From Bacteroidales bacterium (lineage in GTDB: Bacteria > Bacteroidota > Bacteroidia > Bacteroidales > Tenuifilaceae), in assembly GCA_020636835.1 (NCBI GenBank), contig JACJXC010000001.1, forward strand, positions 1 to 56,725: DNA of 56,725 nt, written 5' to 3'. A program made the translations under genes and the position numbers. Numbering within the stretch: position 1 is the stretch's first letter; each line of letters begins with the position of its first letter. The notes under the pieces are model-generated. The model had not been told where the DNA came from, searched no databases, and was given only the letters and a program-made list of their open reading frames with translations. Shown here one piece after another: positions 46,258 to 56,200 of this stretch.

Positions 46258-47466
46258 ATGAAAAAGCAAATTTTATTTCTAGCGATGTTGACAATGGCGA
46301 TTATTTTCGCCGGTACTAATAGTGTGTTTGGACAGTTGTTGCCTGGGGTTACAACAACAACACCGATTGCGACAATTGCGTGTGAAACCAGTGCATTACC
46401 TTTGCATCCGGTGCCTGGTGTACCTTTCACTTATACGATGACTAATGGTTCTGGTGCAACTTCAGCAAACTGGACGTGGTATGCTACCAAGGATGCAAAT
46501 TTTGTAACTGCGGGTACACCACCAGTGCTAAATTTAGCTACTCAACTAACTGTTGCTTCAGGTGATCTTGTTGCCACTGGCATGAGTGCCAATTATGGTG
46601 TTGATAACATTGGAGGAACAAATGCTGCGGAAAATTCAGTTACTATTAACTGGTCAGCCGCGATTTTGGCTGGAACCGATTACCAGGGAATTCCGGGACC
46701 TGGAACTCCAACTTTCGTAGTCGGGTATTCTGAAGGTATTGCAGGTTGTGCTGACAATTTACAGGTATTTGAACTTAACCCTCAACCCAACTTCACAATT
46801 GATATAGCAGCTATTGATGCGACTGGTACTACACTTGGTTGGGATGTTAATACCGAAGAACAATGCGTTGATAAGGTACAAAGTGCCACTTATGCGGCTG
46901 GAGCGATAACTGTGGATTACGGTACAAATACTATTTATTACGAAGTTGCTGCTAGAAACTTTGTTAACGATTTTGCACCTTCTTTTACAATATTAGGAGG
47001 ATTGCTTACAGATCAAACCGCAACAATATCTATTTACGCAAGTTACAGTGATGCAACAGCTTCTACTGGTGCTTTGTGGACATCAGCAGCTTTAACTACT
47101 GCTGACATGAACACACTTGTTAATAGTAATACTTCCTTAGATGCGGTAAATGTGGCCGATATTGCAGATGGTGTTTCATTTTTTGTTAAGGTTGTTATCG
47201 ACAACAATACTGAAGAATCGTTAGTTGATAATCCATTTGTACTTGCTGTTGATGCTTATGATAACACATCTTCTGGTGCAATTCAGGCAGGTGTGAGTAT
47301 TTGGGATATGGAAGATGCTGACTGTCCAACACTTGCTGATGCAGCTGACCAAATTGATAATGCAACAATTACAATAACTCCACGTCCGACAATGGAAATG
47401 GATGGTGCCGCAATGGGTGAACCAAGTACAGTTAATCCAGAAGACGTGATTAATAAACTTCCATAA
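46258..47466 (+). CDS. Secreted Ig-like protein, 402 aa (paralogue of 11536-12651)
   Basis: It begins MKKQ with a signal peptide ending V-F-G-Q (residue about 26). The mature protein has two beta-rich domains as in the 371-aa paralogue: H-P-V-P-G-V-P-F-T-Y, W-T-W-Y-A-T, V-T-I-N-W and G-C-A-D-N-L in the first; F-T-I-D-I-A-A, C-V-D-K-V-Q-S-A-T-Y and Y-G-T-N-T-I-Y-Y-E-V in the second. The tail has A-T-I-T-I-T-P-R-P then 25 further residues rich in M, E, D and P, longer than in the paralogue. No CTD, lipobox or enzyme motif was seen. It probably acts with the type B CTD protein of its own cassette (50278). Two diverged copies, each with its own set of partners, suggest specificity between partners (inference). 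Confidence 0.86.
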   Translation: MKKQILFLAMLTMAIIFAGTNSVFGQLLPGVTTTTPIATIACETSALPLHPVPGVPFTYTMTNGSGATSANWTWYATKDANFVTAGTPPVLNLATQLTVASGDLVATGMSANYGVDNIGGTNAAENSVTINWSAAILAGTDYQGIPGPGTPTFVVGYSEGIAGCADNLQVFELNPQPNFTIDIAAIDATGTTLGWDVNTEEQCVDKVQSATYAAGAITVDYGTNTIYYEVAARNFVNDFAPSFTILGGLLTDQTATISIYASYSDATASTGALWTSAALTTADMNTLVNSNTSLDAVNVADIADGVSFFVKVVIDNNTEESLVDNPFVLAVDAYDNTSSGAIQAGVSIWDMEDADCPTLADAADQIDNATITITPRPTMEMDGAAMGEPSTVNPEDVINKLP

Positions 47467-47527
47467 TTCTTAGTTAGAATGAAACATGCTTTTTCATAAC
47501 CAAAGATAACTTCCTCCCTCGTTTTTT

Positions 47528-47557
47528 CCCATCTCGTCTCGCCAGGGGCGAGATGGG
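47528..47557 (+). terminator. Hairpin after the 402-aa gene
   Basis: CCCATCTCG - 12-nt loop - CGAGATGGG is a perfect 9-bp stem 61 bp after the stop. It has no T tail on this strand; TTTTTT precedes rather than follows it. Terminator role is tentative. Confidence 0.3.
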
Positions 47558-47624
47558 ACGAGGGGCGGAAGCCATCTTCGGGTTAAAAGGTTAAAGGTAA
47601 AAGTTCAGGGTTCAGAGTTCAGAG

Positions 47625-47666
47625 AACCTGTAACCTGTAACCTGCAACCTGTAACCTGTAACCCGC
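47625..47666 (+). repeat. Heptamer tandem repeat AACCTGT x6
   Basis: Units AACCTGT, AACCTGT, AACCTGC, AACCTGT, AACCTGT, AACCCGC. A related GTTCAGA repeat lies just before it. Short tandem repeats of this kind can change length by slippage; no gene start is close enough to propose a switch. Confidence 0.8.
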
Positions 47667-48050
47667 AACTGAAAAAGATTATGTAAAAGGCAAAATGAGT
47701 GTTAAACATTTTAAAACAAAAAGTATGGAAAACATAAGTATCAAGGTACATCCGCCCTGGTATGCACGGGGCACACCAATTATTAACACCCGCGATGGTC
47801 CGCCAATGGCAGAAAGCGATATACCGCTTTTTGCCATTTGCGAAGGGCCGTCAGCAAGAGGCAAAACCATAAAATGCATGAATGAAAAAGGAAAGAGAGT
47901 TAGGTCAGGACTCGATTTTATCCGCCTCTGGCTGACGTTAAATACAACATTTTTCAACACGAAAAAAAGCGTGTTTAGCCAGCAATATGCCCGAATCTGC
48001 CAGCTGGCGGATGAAACAATTATGGAAAGGACAAAAATTGAAAATTCCCA

Positions 48051-48356
48051 AACCCGAAGGGTTGAAACGATTATAGAAAATAGCACAAAATGCAATCCTA
48101 AAACCCGAAGGGTTGAAACGATTATAGCAATGGCACAAATTATAAGTTTCCAAACCCGAAGGGTTGAAACGATTATAGAAAATGACATGTTACGCAAACC
48201 AAAAATCCGAAGGGTTGAAACGATTATAAAATTGATATCATCGTGCAATTTCAAAACCCAAAGGGTTGCAATGATTATAGCAAACGACATGTTGGAAAAA
48301 CCAAAAACCCAAAGGGTTGAAAAGATTATAGATGAAAAAAACCAATGGCAAAAATA
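48051..48356 (+). repeat. REP-type array, six units at exactly 51-bp period
   Basis: A 25-bp core (AACCCGAAGGGTTGAAACGA plus TTATA) starts at 48051, 48102, 48153, 48204, 48255 and 48306. The first half is a small hairpin, AACCC-GAA-GGGTT. Cores 4-6 have substitutions. The 26-bp intervals are not independent: intervals 3 and 5 share GACATGTT and ACCAAA, and intervals 1 and 2 share AGCACAAA/GGCACAAA. A further copy is at 49071, beyond the transposase. The array belongs with the adjacent Y1 transposase rather than with a CRISPR system. Confidence 0.8.
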
Positions 48357-48358
48357 CC

Positions 48359-48430
48359 ACCCCGTTGGGGTTTCCGATCTGCATCGTTTATCATGCTATA
48401 ATCATAACATCCCGTTGGGATTAAAAACCA
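48359..48430 (+). repeat. Left REP pair flanking the transposase
   Basis: Two hairpins, CCCC-GTT-GGGG (48360-48370) and ATCCC-GTT-GGGAT (48409-48421), are separated by a spacer containing TGCTATAATC. The same pair with TTC loops and the same spacer motif lies to the right of the transposase (48999-49061) in direct orientation. Confidence 0.7.
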
Positions 48431-48494
48431 AAACCCATCAATGGTGGATTAATATGATTGTAAATTAAAATTCAATTCGAAAAAACTAAAAAAT

Positions 48495-48956
48495 ATGGCC
48501 GGAACATTTTCGCAAATCTACATTCAATACGTTTTCGCCGTTAAAGGACGGGAAAACCTGTTGCTAAAACCGTGGCGCGATGAAGTTTTTAAATATATTT
48601 CGGGAATTATCAATGGTAAAAACCAAAAACCGATAATTGTAAATGGTGTAGCAAATCACGTGCATGTTTTTGTTGGACTTAATCCATCGATGGCAATTTC
48701 CGATTTGGTTCGTGATATAAAAAACAATTCTTCAAATTTCATCAACGACCAAAGATACCTTCGCAATAAATTTTCATGGCAGGAAGGTTATGGCGCATTT
48801 TCCTATTCACATTCTCAAATTGAAGATGTTTATAATTACATTTTAAATCAGGAGAACCACCACAGGAAGCGCACATTCTGTGAAGAATATCTGGAGTTCT
48901 TGAAAAAATTCGAAATAGCTTACGATGAGAAATATCTATTCGATTGGTTGGATTGA
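48495..48956 (+). CDS. IS200-like / REP-associated Y1 tyrosine transposase, 153 aa
   Basis: A complete single-domain HUH transposase (Y1_Tnp type). It starts M-A-G-T-F-S-Q-I-Y-I-Q-Y-V-F-A-V-K, has N-H-V-H-V-F-V-G with the metal-binding H-V-H pair near residue 56, S-D-L-V-R-D-I-K, and the catalytic tyrosine in V-Y-N-Y-I-L-N-Q near residues 115-118. Length is normal for IS200-like enzymes, with no frameshift. Such enzymes cut single-stranded DNA next to short hairpins. No TnpB partner is present. Paired REP palindromes on both sides and the 51-bp array just upstream fit a REP-associated transposase that mobilises nearby palindromes. It sits between the 402-aa and 233-aa genes, and the first cassette has no counterpart, so insertion came after the duplication. 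Confidence 0.9.
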   Translation: MAGTFSQIYIQYVFAVKGRENLLLKPWRDEVFKYISGIINGKNQKPIIVNGVANHVHVFVGLNPSMAISDLVRDIKNNSSNFINDQRYLRNKFSWQEGYGAFSYSHSQIEDVYNYILNQENHHRKRTFCEEYLEFLKKFEIAYDEKYLFDWLD

Positions 48957-48996
48957 AAAAACAATAAAATGAATAATTTGGAGATAACAGGAAATA

Positions 48997-49190
48997 CCAC
49001 CCCTTCGGGGTTTTGGTCCAACTTCTCAATTTGTGCTATAATCTTGCCATCCCTTCGGGATTAAAACCCAAACCCGAAGGGTTGAAATGATTATGGAAAA
49101 TGACATGACATACTATAATCATACCATCCGCCGATGACGGAATAAGAATTCCCATCCTCCGGCGGATTGAAAACCAAATACGAAAATTAC
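48997..49190 (+). repeat. Right REP cluster flanking the transposase
   Basis: CCCC-TTC-GGGG (49000-49010), spacer with TGCTATAATC, ATCCC-TTC-GGGAT (49049-49061), then AACCC-GAA-GGGTT (49071-49083), which is a further copy of the 51-bp array core followed by AAAATGACATGACAT. ATCCGCCGATGACGG and CCTCCGGCGGATT follow as a diverged member. Confidence 0.7.
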
Positions 49191-49239
49191 CGGATATAAA
49201 AATTGTAAACGATATCAAAAACAACAAGAAAAAAATAAC

Positions 49240-49941
49240 GTGAAACACGCTTTACTTCACATCATGTACCGGTCACTGGGAACCATTCTGGTGGCGCTGA
49301 CCGTGGCAACTGCCGCGGCCCAGAAACCAGTGCAGTCAATTGAAGTAGAAAAGTGCGAAACAATAGAATTTAGTGTTGTTGACTGGCCGGGCGACCGATA
49401 TACCTGGGATTTGTACCGTGACTCAACGGTTAACTATGCAAAACAGGATGGAGATGTTGATAAAATATCCTATTTCGAAAAAGGTGAAGATAACGGTTCA
49501 ACTGTCCATGTGCACTGGCTTGATACGGGGCGGTATTTCCTCCGTGTTATGGTTTGGAACGAAGTTGAATGTACAAATAACCTGCTATTGTTTATGGTTG
49601 ATGTTACCGAAGTTATTCCAATGGCCGAAGTGTATGGCGATTCAACCTGTATTGGCGATAAGTCGTTTGTGCGGATTGTGCTTTCAGGTCACGGACCGTG
49701 GGATTTCAAATACTCCTATTCATCTGAAGCCAATGGCAACAACATTGTCAGTGTAAATGTGAATGGAGTTGTTGATCATGAAGTCACGATTCCGATGCCT
49801 CCTTTACCCGTTGGGGCTACAGAAGTTTGGGTCGATGAAATTATCACCGAGTGTACAATAAATTTAATTCCATCAGATAAAGGGAGGATAATGATATATC
49901 CAAAACCATCTCAATCGAAGATTTATTTAAAAGATGAATAA
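49240..49941 (+). CDS. Secreted two-domain Ig-like protein, 233 aa (paralogue of 13560-14255)
   Basis: The GTG start and the following bases match those of the first copy. The signal peptide ends A-A-A-Q (28). Domain 1 has C-E-T-I-E-F-S-V-V-D-W, R-Y-T-W-D-L-Y, V-H-V-H-W-L-D-T-G, L-R-V-M-V-W and C-T-N-N-L. Domain 2 has G-D-S-T-C-I-G, I-V-L-S-G-H-G-P-W-D-F-K-Y, P-P-L-P-V-G and E-I-I-T-E-C. The end is R-I-M-I-Y-P-K-P plus ten residues. Cysteine positions are kept between the copies, consistent with disulfide-bonded periplasmic or surface domains. The type B CTD gene follows at 50278. Function unknown; see the first copy for the context argument. Confidence 0.86.
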   Translation: MKHALLHIMYRSLGTILVALTVATAAAQKPVQSIEVEKCETIEFSVVDWPGDRYTWDLYRDSTVNYAKQDGDVDKISYFEKGEDNGSTVHVHWLDTGRYFLRVMVWNEVECTNNLLLFMVDVTEVIPMAEVYGDSTCIGDKSFVRIVLSGHGPWDFKYSYSSEANGNNIVSVNVNGVVDHEVTIPMPPLPVGATEVWVDEIITECTINLIPSDKGRIMIYPKPSQSKIYLKDE

Positions 49942-50043
49942 TAAAAAGAACATAAGAAGTAAAGAAAGAAAATATCCAATATCGAATAATGAATATCGAA
50001 TGTAGAATTAGGATGAATAAAGGCAGGGAAAACCGGAGTATTG

Positions 50044-50170
50044 CCGTTGGCTTCAGCCAACGGATGAAAAGCAGCAATTCTTCCGGGCTTCAGCCCCATA
50101 TATTAAAAATGTGGCTAAAGCCTGTTTCCTGATCCTGCATACTTTCCGTCAGCTAAAGCAGACGGCAATA
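50044..50170 (+). repeat. Cluster of GGCT-AGCC REP-like hairpins
   Basis: CCGTTGGCT-TC-AGCCAACGG (50044-50063), GGGCT-TC-AGCCC (near 50080), TGGCT-AA-AGCC (near 50112) and CCGTC-A-GCT-AA-AGC-A-GACGG (near 50147-50166). All share the GCT-(TC/AA)-AGC core. The last one has the same outer stem and CAAT-AAAAA flank as the palindrome at 44744. Confidence 0.65.
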
Positions 50171-50235
50171 AAAACAAAAAATGAATTAAAAATTGAAAAA
50201 GACTAATAAACTGAAATTCTAAATTCTTAGATTCT

Positions 50236-50258
50236 CCTCCTTTGGGGGGCAGGGGGGC
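50236..50258 (+). promoter_or_regulatory. C/G-rich element 19 bp before the 2142-aa gene
   Basis: CTCCTTTGGGGGG then CAGGGGGG can fold weakly. It ends 19 bp before the ATG, like the elements before 11536 and 46258. The first-cassette CTD gene (14477) lacks it, which argues against an essential role. Confidence 0.35.
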
Positions 50259-50277
50259 TTGAGTTAGAGGTTACTTT

Positions 50278-53200
50278 ATGAGAAAATTGATGTACATATT
50301 ACTGTTCCTGTTTGTTGCAGCAAATGTTGCGGCTCAGGAAAGCTATGTCATCGATTCTGTTTGTATTGGCGCCCAAAGAGTTTACCGTGGCGATGGCGAA
50401 CCGGGTTCTACCTATATCTGGGCAATAACCAGCGAAGCAGGCGATACAATTACTCAGTCTCCCGGAAATGATTTTCAGGATCTCATTTCACCCGGAATTT
50501 ATAATTATGGCAGTGAATTGCCAATGACCTGGGAAACTCCAGGATCATATCTGATTACAACAATACAGTATTCAGTTCATGGCTGCGACACAACCCAGCA
50601 GGGAATTGTAAAGGTCTTTCCGCCTCCTTTTGCATTTGCGGGCGACTCAATGTATGTTTGTGCCGTTGACACAATCTTTTTAACCCAGGCTCTGGCCGAA
50701 AATTACCGCAGCTTACTCTGGACTACTACCGGCGACGGGGTTTTTGAAGATGTAACGATATTGAATCCGTTTTATATTCCGGGCGGTAAAGACAAATTTA
50801 ACGGGAGTGTGATGTTAATACTCACAGCCGAAGGACTTGCCAGCAATTCAACCTGTCAGCCTGCTGTCGATTCACTCGAAATTTGGTTCAGCGATCCGCT
50901 CATTACTTTTATTCCGCGCCACCTGCGTTGTTATAACGATTTTACAGGTCAGGTGTGGCCAAGGGTAACCAACGGAAACGAACCGTACACGTATGAATGG
51001 ACCGGCCCGGGCGGATTTACTTCATCAAACGATACAATTAAAGGGCTTGCCGCCGGGTTTTATTATTTAACCGTAACCGATAATTATGGATGTCAGACAA
51101 CCGATACAGTTGAAGTTTTGCAACCCGAACCGCTTGTTGCAGATATCGACGGCTGGCTGAATGTTAGCTGTTTCGGCGGAAATGACGGAATGGCACAGGT
51201 AGCGGTAACCGGTGGAACAGAAGATTATTCCTATCAGTGGAGTTCAATCCCGCCGCAAACTACTGCTGTGGCAACCGGATTATCAGCCGGAGAATATATT
51301 GTCAGGGTTACAGATGCCAACAATTGTACAGCAAAAGACAATATCATAATTTCCGAACCTCCGCAAATTGTGCTAACTGCCGACAGTATCGACGCAAAAT
51401 GTGCAGGCGGTTTGCGCGGTTCCATCGACCTGACGGCTTCAGGTGGAACACCTTTTAAAAACGAACCGCATTACAGATTTAAATGGACAGATGAAACAAA
51501 CACAGTTGTTGGTACTACTGAAGACATAAATAACCTCGCCGGCGATATGCTTTATACGGTTGTGGTTACCGATTCAATTGGTTGTTTTGACACACTTTCG
51601 ATTTTCATAAACGAAGAAAACGACCTTCTTTTAGTAGTTGAAAAGGTTGATTCAATTCTTTGTTTTGGCGATTCAAACGGAGCTATTGACATTACGCTGA
51701 CAAACGGAACCGAACCTTACACTTTTGTTTGGGATTCAGGGCAAACAACTGAAGACTTAACCGGTATCCCTGCCGGTAAATACCATGTTCTGGCTACTGA
51801 TGCCAATGGTTGTAAAACCGATATGGACTTCGAACTTTTCGAACCGGAAGAAATTCTTGCATCAATTGCACCCGGCGATCGTGAAATGTGCGAATCGGAA
51901 ACCATATCACTTGAAGGTAATTCATCAGGCGGAACCGGAACCCACACTTATTTATGGCTCGGATCCGGTGCTCTTTATTTGAACGATGCAGCAAGTTTAA
52001 AAACTGATTTCACCGGAGCGCCCGCAGGAGATTATAATCTAATTTTCACCGCCACCGACAAAAACGGTTGTGTTGCGTCCGACGCAATCGATATAAAAGT
52101 TTGGCCAATTACCTATAATACAGTTTTCGATACAATTTGTCCGTCGGATTTACCTTACACCTGGAACGGCTCGGTTTACGACCTTGCCGGAACCTATGAA
52201 AATATTATTAAAAATGTGTATGGCTGCGATTCGGTTATTACCTATAATCTTTTTGTTCGCGATGAATTTAATTTAACAGCAACAGTTGTAAATGACGGTG
52301 CTACTCCTCTGCCATCTGGAAGTATCGATTTAACAGTAACCGGTAATTCATCGCCATATACCTATTTATGGAGCAACGGCGAAACTACCGAAGATATTGG
52401 CGACCTCACTGCCGGCGACTATTTGGTTACAGTTTCAGATGTTTACGGATGTACAAATACTTTAAATGTTACTGTTTCATCCGATCTTGGAGATATCGTT
52501 GTAACCGCTATTCCAACCCCGGTTGAATGCTATGGTGACAATACCGGTGCAATAAGATTAAATGTTTCGGGTGGTGCCCCTGATTATACTTTTGTGTGGA
52601 GCAATGGAGAATCAACCCAGAATATTTCAAATCTTGTTGCCGGAACTTATACAGTTACTGTTACCGATTCGAGAGGTGCATTTAAAAATCTGCAGGTAAT
52701 AATCACAGAACCTGCTCAGCTTGTATTATCAGGGACAAAAGTTGATGTTGGAAATTCAACCGATCCGGTTGGAAGTATAAATCTTTCAGTTAGGGGAGGC
52801 ACAAAACCTTACAGATTTGCCTGGACTGGTCCCGATGGATTTACCGCAACAACTGAAGACATAAACAATCTGGCAAAAGGCAATTACACAGTTAAAGTAA
52901 CTGATGCAAATGGTTGTACTGAAATGCGTGTTTTTGTAATTGGCGGATACGGAATGACCTGCCCGCCTCCTGTTTTTGCTGATTGCAGCATTACTTTAGC
53001 TCCGGCTCCTTTTACTTCTCTGGCCGAATATGAAGCTGGCGGTGGAAACATTGAAAGTACAATAGCATTAAAAGAAGAAACTTTTACAGTTGCCGGGCCT
53101 GATGTTTCTGACGGAAACAAATGCCCTGAAACATTTACAAGAACCTATAAAATTCAAAATGCAGATGGCGATTGGATTTTTTGTGAACAGTTAATTATTG

Positions 53201-56200
53201 TGGATGATACCGAAAAACCAAAACTTACTTTAAAACAAAAGAATGAGGACTGTGAAGAAGATTTACCACCTGTTTATACAAACAAAACAGAATTCCTTGC
53301 TGTAAAGGGAAATGATGCAAGCGATAATTGTGAACTGGATTGGAGCACGTTTAAGTTCACCGGAAAACAAAGCGAAAGCAGGGATGGAATTTGTCGCCTG
53401 ACCATTGTCCGCTGGTATGAGATTGAAGATTTTTGTGGTAACAGGACAGAGACTCCGGAAGTCATAATAATTGAAGACAAAGTTAAACCTTACGCATTGC
53501 GGCCATTGAAAAAGCTGAATTCAGACTGCGGTGTTCCCGAACCGTATAAAGACAGGAATGATTTTGAAACAAACAGCGGTGTTTATATTATTGAAAACTG
53601 TAATAGCGGAAATTACACTATTACACACCTTGGCGACAGCGATCCTGTTGGCGAAGGGTGCCCGTCAATTATTATAAGAACGTATCGTTTTTCTGACCTT
53701 TGCGGGAATTATAATGATTACGACCAAACTATTATTATTAATGATTCAATTGCGCCAATAATAACATGCCCGGCACCTGTTACATTTGACGCAGGAATCA
53801 ATGATTTGAAAACCCTGACGGGATTGGCATATTCTGAAACACCGCTCCCAATAGCAATTGCAGATTTGGCAGGAGCGGGAATTTCTGCATTCGATAATTG
53901 TAATATTGACAAGGTTACGTACGAGGATACCAAAACAGGTTTATGCCCGGTTTATATAACCCGCACATTCACCGTTTATGATGCCTGCGATAACAGCGCC
54001 GAATGTTCCCAGCAGATTGAATTGATGAATCTGACCATTTATGATTTCGATCCGTTTGGACCGTATTGTGTGGATGCTGTTCCAGATATTTTACCAACAA
54101 TATCAAACAATGGAATTAAAGGAACCTGGAATCCGGCAACTATCGACACAAGAACAAAAGGGAAGAAAACATACACATTCACACCCGATGACCCGCTTTG
54201 TCCGCCAATGGTAACCATTGAAATTGAAATTACGGATGAAATTAAACCGGTTTTCCTTGCTCTCGGGCCGTTCTGTGTTAACAGCGATGCACCTGACCTG
54301 CCACTTACTTCCGACAATAATATTACAGGAACCTGGGAACCTGCAGAAATTGAAACCACTACCGTTGGAATATTTGATTACATTTTCACTCCCGATCCCG
54401 ATCAGTGTGCAGTTCCGGTTGTTGTTAAAATCGTAATTACCGATGAAATTAAACCGGTTTTTGCCGCTCTCGGTCCTTTCTGTTTAAACAGTGACGCACC
54501 TGCATTACCAGATGTTTCTAAAAATGGTATCTCGGGGAAATGGGATCCTGAAACAATTAAAACCGATTCTTTGGGTGTGTTTGATTACACATTCACGCCC
54601 GATCCTGATCAGTGTGCTACTTCGGTTACCATACAAATTGAGATTACTGATGATATTGTACCGGTTTTTGCAGCGCTTGGCCCTTTCTGTTTAAACAGTG
54701 TTGCTCCTCCATTACGTGGCACTTCGGATAACGGGATTACAGGGAAATGGAATCCTGCATTAGTAGAAACAGGTACAGTTGGGTTTGCAAACTATATATT
54801 TACTCCCGACCCGGGTCAGTGTTCAAAACCTGTAATTATTCAAATTGAAATTACAGATGAAATTATACCTGTATTTGAAGCGTTTGGACCATTCTGTTTA
54901 AACAGCATAGCTCCGGATTTAAAACTTACTTCAGAAAACAATATTACCGGAAAATGGATTCCTGCAAAAATTGCTACGAACAAAGTTGGTACTGCCACAT
55001 ATACATTTACGCCCGATCCGGGTCAGTGTGCGGTTCCGGTTACCATCGAAATTGAAATTATAAATCTGGTAACGCCTGTGTTTGACAAACTCAGTCCGCA
55101 ATGCCCAAATACCGTTGCGCCTGATTTACGATTAATTTCTAAAAATGGCATTACCGGAACCTGGGATCCGGCATTTATCGACACAAAAAAACAAGGCGTG
55201 TTTACGTTTACATTCACACCCGATTCAGGACAGTGCGCGGTTCCGGTTAAACTGAGTATCGATATTTCAGATAAAATACCACCTGATGCAGTTTGCCGTA
55301 ACATAAACGTTTATCTTGATGTTAACGGGAACGCTTCTATTACAACTGCCCAGATTGATAACGGATCAACGGACAATTGCAAACTGGATACAACTTATCT
55401 GGACAGATATGATTTTAATTGCGACGATATTGGTCCGAATCCGGTGCGGCTTACCGCAGTTGATGGTGTTGGGCTGACTGATTATTGCGATGCAATTGTT
55501 ACAGTTCTCGACACAATAGGGCCGGTTGTTGTTTGTCGTGATTCAGTAATAATTCAACTCGATATTAACGCGCAATACACATTAACTGCAGCAGAAATTA
55601 TAAAAAGCACGACAGATGTCTGTGGAGTTGGTACTTCGTATGTTTTCCCGCGTGAACTGAATTGTGATCATATTGGACTCACAACAATTACTGTTTACAG
55701 CGAAGATATCAACGGGAATATCGACTCCTGCCAGACTCTTGTGAGAATTTACGGAAACATTCCGCCAATGGCTGAAAATGACAGCGCCACAATTAAAGAA
55801 AACACATTTGCAGTAATTGACGTTGCAGCAAACGATTACGATGAGAAAACAGGTGTTAACCGCGGATCGATAATAATTGATATTAAACCGAAAAACGGTG
55901 TGGCGGTGGTAAATCCTGACAACGGGCTGATTACCTACACCCCAAATCACAATTTCTCGGGGCTCGATATATTTAAATACCGGATCAGTGATGATGGAAT
56001 ACCGTGTGAACCTGAACATGCCTGGGCCTTTGTATTCATAATTGTTGAACCAATTAACGAAAAACCTGTTGCCAACGATGATTACCTGAGTGCCGGTTGT
56101 TTCTCGGTTAGTTGGAATGTGGTTCAGGATAATGATACGGATGATGATGGTTCGGAAAATCTGAGCATTAATACTACTCCGCTTTATCCGACACAACATG

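Larger units (their letters stand above)
47467..48494 (+). other. Repeat-rich intergenic region, ORFs doubtful
   Basis: The start of this 1028-bp region matches the 3' flank of the paralogous gene (TTTTTCATAACCAAA). It then holds a hairpin, a 7-bp tandem repeat, a 51-bp-period array and REP palindromes up to the transposase. A 257-codon ORF (47695-48468) and a 203-codon antisense ORF (47679-48290) are open, but 40% or more of each is the 51-bp repeat, whose period is a multiple of three. No signal peptide or known domain is visible, so I do not call either a gene. Confidence 0.6.
49942..50277 (+). other. Intergenic region with a hairpin cluster
   Basis: No gene in these 336 bp. The first 100 bp are purine-rich, like the spacer at the same place in the first cassette (14256-14476). 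The rest holds REP-like hairpins (50044-50170) and a C/G-rich element (50236-50258) just before the next start. Confidence 0.65.

Noticed and set aside
48051..48356. Possible CRISPR array
   Set aside because: Intervals resemble one another, cores are palindromic and degenerate, a single core recurs outside the array, and no cas genes are present; the adjacent Y1 transposase explains it better.
47695..48468. 257-codon ORF (+), and the 203-codon antisense ORF at 47679-48290
   Set aside because: Much of both is the 51-bp repeat, whose length is a multiple of three, so frames stay open by construction. No signal peptide, domain or conserved start.
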